Assembly: GCA_028290765.1 (NCBI GenBank)
Contig: JAQGJF010000482.1
Coordinates: 1 to 7,700 of the forward strand
DNA from: Tardiphaga sp.
Lineage (GTDB): Bacteria > Pseudomonadota > Alphaproteobacteria > Rhizobiales > Xanthobacteraceae
Reading direction: 5' to 3'
DNA: 7,700 nt
Shown: positions 5,249 to 7,700 of the stretch, one piece after another
Position numbering within the stretch: the stretch's first letter is position 1
Layout of the letters: each line of letters opens with the position of its first letter
Program-made: the position numbers and the translations under genes
The notes under the pieces: generated by a model
Database searches by the model: none
Seen by the model: only the letters and a program-made list of their open reading frames with translations
Told to the model about the DNA's origin: nothing

Positions 5249-6301
5249 TCAGCCTCCGGAATTGTCGAGCAGCCGGTCGAGATCGGCGTCGCCGACGTCG
5301 GCCTGGTAGAACAGATGATAGAAGGCGCGGACCTGTTCGCGCAAATGGCCCGGCGCCTGGTCTGGATAGAGCGTATGCAGCAGCCAGACCAGGCCGACCA
5401 GCCGGTTCAGCGACGGCGGCGCGTCGATGAAACCGAACGGCAGGCTCGGCGCCAGGAACACGCGGCCGGAAGCCACCGCCGGCACCGGCTTCCATTCCAG
5501 CTTCTGCGCCACCGCCTGGCGGAAACCACGATCCAGCGTCACGATGGTATCGGGCGCCCAGGCCGCCAGTTGCTCCGGCGACACCGAGACGATGCCGCCC
5601 TTCTCGCGCAGGCCCTCGACCACGTTGACGGCACCGGCCCGCTCGATGATTTCGGTATTGATCGACCCGCGCGAGCCGCTCTCCAGCCCTTCCGGTCCGC
5701 GCGCGAGGTAGACGCGGGGCCGCTTGTCGGCCGAAACTTTCGCCATCACCCCGTCGACCTGCGCAAAGATCTGCTCGGCGGCCTGCGCGAGAGTCTCGCC
5801 GCGCTCCTTGACGTTGAGGATGTCGCCGAGCAGCCGCAACGCCTTCGGGGTATTTTCGAAGCGGCCGTCGATCAGCAGATAGGGAATGCCGGATTGCGAC
5901 TGGATCCGATCGGCCAGCGACTTGTAGGTGTCGTTGATGGTGCCGAAGTCGATGACGAGGTCGGGCTTTTCCGCCAGCAGCCGCTCGAGATTGAGCGTGT
6001 CGCCGCGGCCGGTCAGCCGGCCGAGCTCCGGCAGGTTGCGGGTGGCCGGCAACAGGAACGGCTTTTCAGGATCGCGCGGCGTGCGTATCCAGCCGATCAT
6101 GTCCTGCGGGGCCAGCACATAGAGCAGCGTCGAGGCCGGCGGGCCGGCCGCGAACACCCGCGCGATCTTGTCGGGGATCTCGACGGTGCGCCCGGCGGAA
6201 TCCGTCACGCTGCGCGCCAGCGCCGGCGTGACCGCGAAGGCCAGGAAGCCGAGAAGGCCGAAACACATCCAGCCGATCGCGCGTCGGGTAAAATGCCTCA
6301 T
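5249..6301 (-). CDS. Periplasmic substrate-binding protein of class II ABC importer
   Basis: Captures the substrate in the periplasm and docks on the permease (PF01497, FecB/BtuF/MolA type), 350 aa. It has a twin-lobe layout: signal peptide 1-29 with cleavage after 'ALA', N-lobe from 'DSAGRTVEIPDKIARVFA' (34-51), a long linking helix about 165-190, and a C-lobe with 'VYLARGPEGLESGSRGS' (197-213). The block 'LPFGFIDAPPSLNRLVGLVW' (287-306) is typical, as I recall it, of the HemV/MolA-like subgroup. The start at 6301 has AGGAG five bases upstream; an ATG six codons earlier lies outside that signal. No lipobox Cys is seen at the cleavage site, so it is likely soluble. Substrate could be Fe-siderophore, heme, or molybdate/tungstate; sequence alone does not decide. 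Confidence 0.93.
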   Translation of the reverse strand: MRHFTRRAIGWMCFGLLGFLAFAVTPALARSVTDSAGRTVEIPDKIARVFAAGPPASTLLYVLAPQDMIGWIRTPRDPEKPFLLPATRNLPELGRLTGRGDTLNLERLLAEKPDLVIDFGTINDTYKSLADRIQSQSGIPYLLIDGRFENTPKALRLLGDILNVKERGETLAQAAEQIFAQVDGVMAKVSADKRPRVYLARGPEGLESGSRGSINTEIIERAGAVNVVEGLREKGGIVSVSPEQLAAWAPDTIVTLDRGFRQAVAQKLEWKPVPAVASGRVFLAPSLPFGFIDAPPSLNRLVGLVWLLHTLYPDQAPGHLREQVRAFYHLFYQADVGDADLDRLLDNSGG

Positions 6302-6396
6302 CGGGTCTCCTGCTCGCATCGGGCCGCTCGTTGTCTTCGAACGGATAGAACGCCGATCCTATACCGGCTTTCGACGATAGGCGAGCCGCGCCGTTT
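6302..6396 (-). promoter_or_regulatory. Leader of importer operon, possible operator
   Basis: The 95 bases before the binding-protein gene contain an imperfect inverted repeat: GCCGAT at 6352-6357 facing ACCGGC at 6363-6368, nested within CGGATAG...CTATACCG (6342-6366). No clear -35/-10 pair, no Irr-type TTTAGAA-N-TTCTAAA box and no T-tract terminator after the upstream gene were found. The importer could be read through from the gene ending at 6397 or have a weak promoter here. Confidence 0.25.
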
Positions 6397-7700
6397 CTAT
6401 TGCTCGCCGTCGCGCAGACGCCGCCACACCGCGCCGAGCACGTTGGAATAATCGTCGGTCCAGACCCGCTGGTTATCCTCGGCCTCGGTCAGCGCCCAGG
6501 CGTCCGATGAAGCGAGCTTGCCGACATCGGCCTCCTCGCGCGCCGAGACCACCACCGAGGTGGCGAAGATATATTCATTGTCGCGGTTGGAATCCTCGCT
6601 GTAGACCCAGCTCTTGAGATCGTTGGCGTCGGCGATGCCGACCACGACGCTGGCGAGCTCGAGATGGCGGTTGGAGACGTGCATCACCACCGCGCCCTGC
6701 GGCGCCAGCTTGTCCGTGTAGATCTCCATGGCTTCTTCGGTCGCCAGATGGATCGGGATCGCGTCCGACGAATAGGCATCGACGATAATCAGGTCGTAAA
6801 CACCGTCCGGCTCCTTGGCGAATGTCAGCCGCGCGTCACCCATCACCGGCTTGAGATCCGGTTCGCAGTTCTGGATGAAGGTAAAATATTTCGGATCCTT
6901 CGCGGTATCGACCATCGACTGGTCGATCTCGAAGAACTTCCAGTCCTCGCCGGGCTGCGAGGCGCAGGTCAGGGTGCCGGCGCCGAGGCCGATGACCGCG
7001 ACCTTGATCGGACCGCCCTTGCGCTCGCGGATCGCGGTGATCGCCTGCCCAATGCCGCCATCCTTGTGGTAGTAGGAGATCGGCTCGGGCCGCCCGGTGA
7101 TCGGGCTGCCGTCGTCGTTCAAGACCTTTTCGGCGCCGTGGATCGTGGTGCCGTGCATCAGCACGTGATACTGGCCGTGCGGCGTCACCACGATCTTGTG
7201 GACGCCGAAGAAGCTGCGCACGGTTTCCACCCGCCCGTCATCCGACGGATAGACCCGGATCAGCACCAGCGCCAGCACGACGACGGCGGCGAGCTTGGTG
7301 CGGTTGACCTTGAGCAGGATCGCCAGGATCAAGGCGGCAATGGCCACGGCGCCGACCACATAGACCCGCTGGTCGTCCATCCAGGTGAAAAGTTTTCCAG
7401 TCGTATAGGACGGCGCGATCAGCGCTGTTGCGATCACCGCCAGGACCGGCCAGTACCAGCGATCCCAGCGCGGCGACATCCCCTCGCCCGGCGGGCGGCA
7501 CAGCACCGCGAGCGCCACCAGGATCGGATATTCGGCGATCCACGAAAACGTAAACGGCGCGATCAGGCCGGCGAACAACCCGCCGACCATGCCGCCGAAC
7601 GACAGCGCCACGTAGAAGCCGGTGAGATAGCGCGCCGCCGGACGGGTCCGCGCCAACTCGCCATGGCAGGCCATCGCGATGATGAAGAAGCACAACTGGT
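6397..7700 (-). CDS. Membrane protein with spermidine-synthase-like domain (5' end outside window)
   Basis: The frame is open to the window edge, so the N-terminus is missing; about 434 C-terminal residues are seen. Numbering from the visible TTG at 7695: hydrophobic segments near 27-47, 53-66, 82-98, 111-128 and 134-148 form a membrane half. A cytoplasmic Rossmann-type methyltransferase/aminopropyltransferase half follows, with 'VIGLGAG' (234-240), 'FEID' (255-258), 'GDAR' (286-289) and 'DAYSSDAIP' (306-314), then 'TDDYSNVL' (413-420). The order matches spermidine-synthase (SpeE) homologues fused to transmembrane helices, common in bacteria and of unproven function. The nucleotide loop reads GLGAG where true SpeE enzymes usually have GGGDG, so the product may not be spermidine. 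It lies 95 bases upstream of the importer operon on the same strand and may be co-transcribed. Confidence 0.88.
   Translation of the reverse strand, partial: QLCFFIIAMACHGELARTRPAARYLTGFYVALSFGGMVGGLFAGLIAPFTFSWIAEYPILVALAVLCRPPGEGMSPRWDRWYWPVLAVIATALIAPSYTTGKLFTWMDDQRVYVVGAVAIAALILAILLKVNRTKLAAVVVLALVLIRVYPSDDGRVETVRSFFGVHKIVVTPHGQYHVLMHGTTIHGAEKVLNDDGSPITGRPEPISYYHKDGGIGQAITAIRERKGGPIKVAVIGLGAGTLTCASQPGEDWKFFEIDQSMVDTAKDPKYFTFIQNCEPDLKPVMGDARLTFAKEPDGVYDLIIVDAYSSDAIPIHLATEEAMEIYTDKLAPQGAVVMHVSNRHLELASVVVGIADANDLKSWVYSEDSNRDNEYIFATSVVVSAREEADVGKLASSDAWALTEAEDNQRVWTDDYSNVLGAVWRRLRDGEQ

Noticed and set aside
6352..6368. Hairpin before the binding-protein gene as a terminator of the upstream gene
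   Set aside because: The stem is short with a G-T pair and there is no T-tract, so it is mentioned only as a possible operator.
4430..6451. Very long + strand open frame (673 codons) antisense to the importer genes
   Set aside because: It lies opposite three well-supported genes; its Arg/Gln/His/Asp-rich translation without domains is the usual antisense shadow in GC-rich DNA.

Overview
The window reads as chromosomal DNA of a high-GC alphaproteobacterium, most likely a Bradyrhizobium/Rhodopseudomonas-type member of the Rhizobiales. This is an inference from strongly GC-biased third codon positions, compact gene packing and the style of the proteins; no rRNA or other phylogenetic marker is present. 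No mobile element, CRISPR array, tRNA or rRNA is visible.

Layout. (1) At the left edge, on the + strand, are the end of an ABC ATPase gene and a complete ABC-2 permease gene, overlapping or nearly so. Together they form an export-type ABC transporter resembling E. coli YadG/YadH. (2) A small uncharacterised gene of 83 codons lies convergent to it on the - strand, with a hairpin between the two stop codons. (3) A secreted glycine-zipper protein follows on the - strand, with its own strong terminator, a candidate promoter and a pair of 13-bp direct repeats just upstream. (4) A + strand gene encodes a periplasmic L,D-transpeptidase (YkuD fold) with a long Pro/Gln/Tyr-rich tail, closed by a strong terminator. 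(5) Most of the right half is a - strand cluster. Read in transcription order it holds a membrane/spermidine-synthase-like protein (cut by the window edge), then a class II (BtuCDF/FecBCD-type) metal-chelate importer with binding protein, permease and ATPase, then two tiny 44-codon single-helix membrane proteins coupled by an ATGA overlap.

How the genes work together. The binding protein, permease and ATPase form one importer: capture in the periplasm, passage through the permease dimer, and ATP-driven transport. Its substrate (Fe-siderophore, heme, or an oxyanion such as molybdate/tungstate) cannot be settled from sequence, because no TonB receptor or recognisable metal-regulator box is seen. 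The glycine-zipper protein and the L,D-transpeptidase are both envelope proteins, transcribed divergently from a shared intergenic region of about 300 bases.

Most of the window is ordinary envelope and transport housekeeping. The least explained parts are the coupled pair of mini membrane proteins, the direct repeats in the divergent intergenic region, the duplicated start signal of the L,D-transpeptidase, and the true activity of the spermidine-synthase-like protein.
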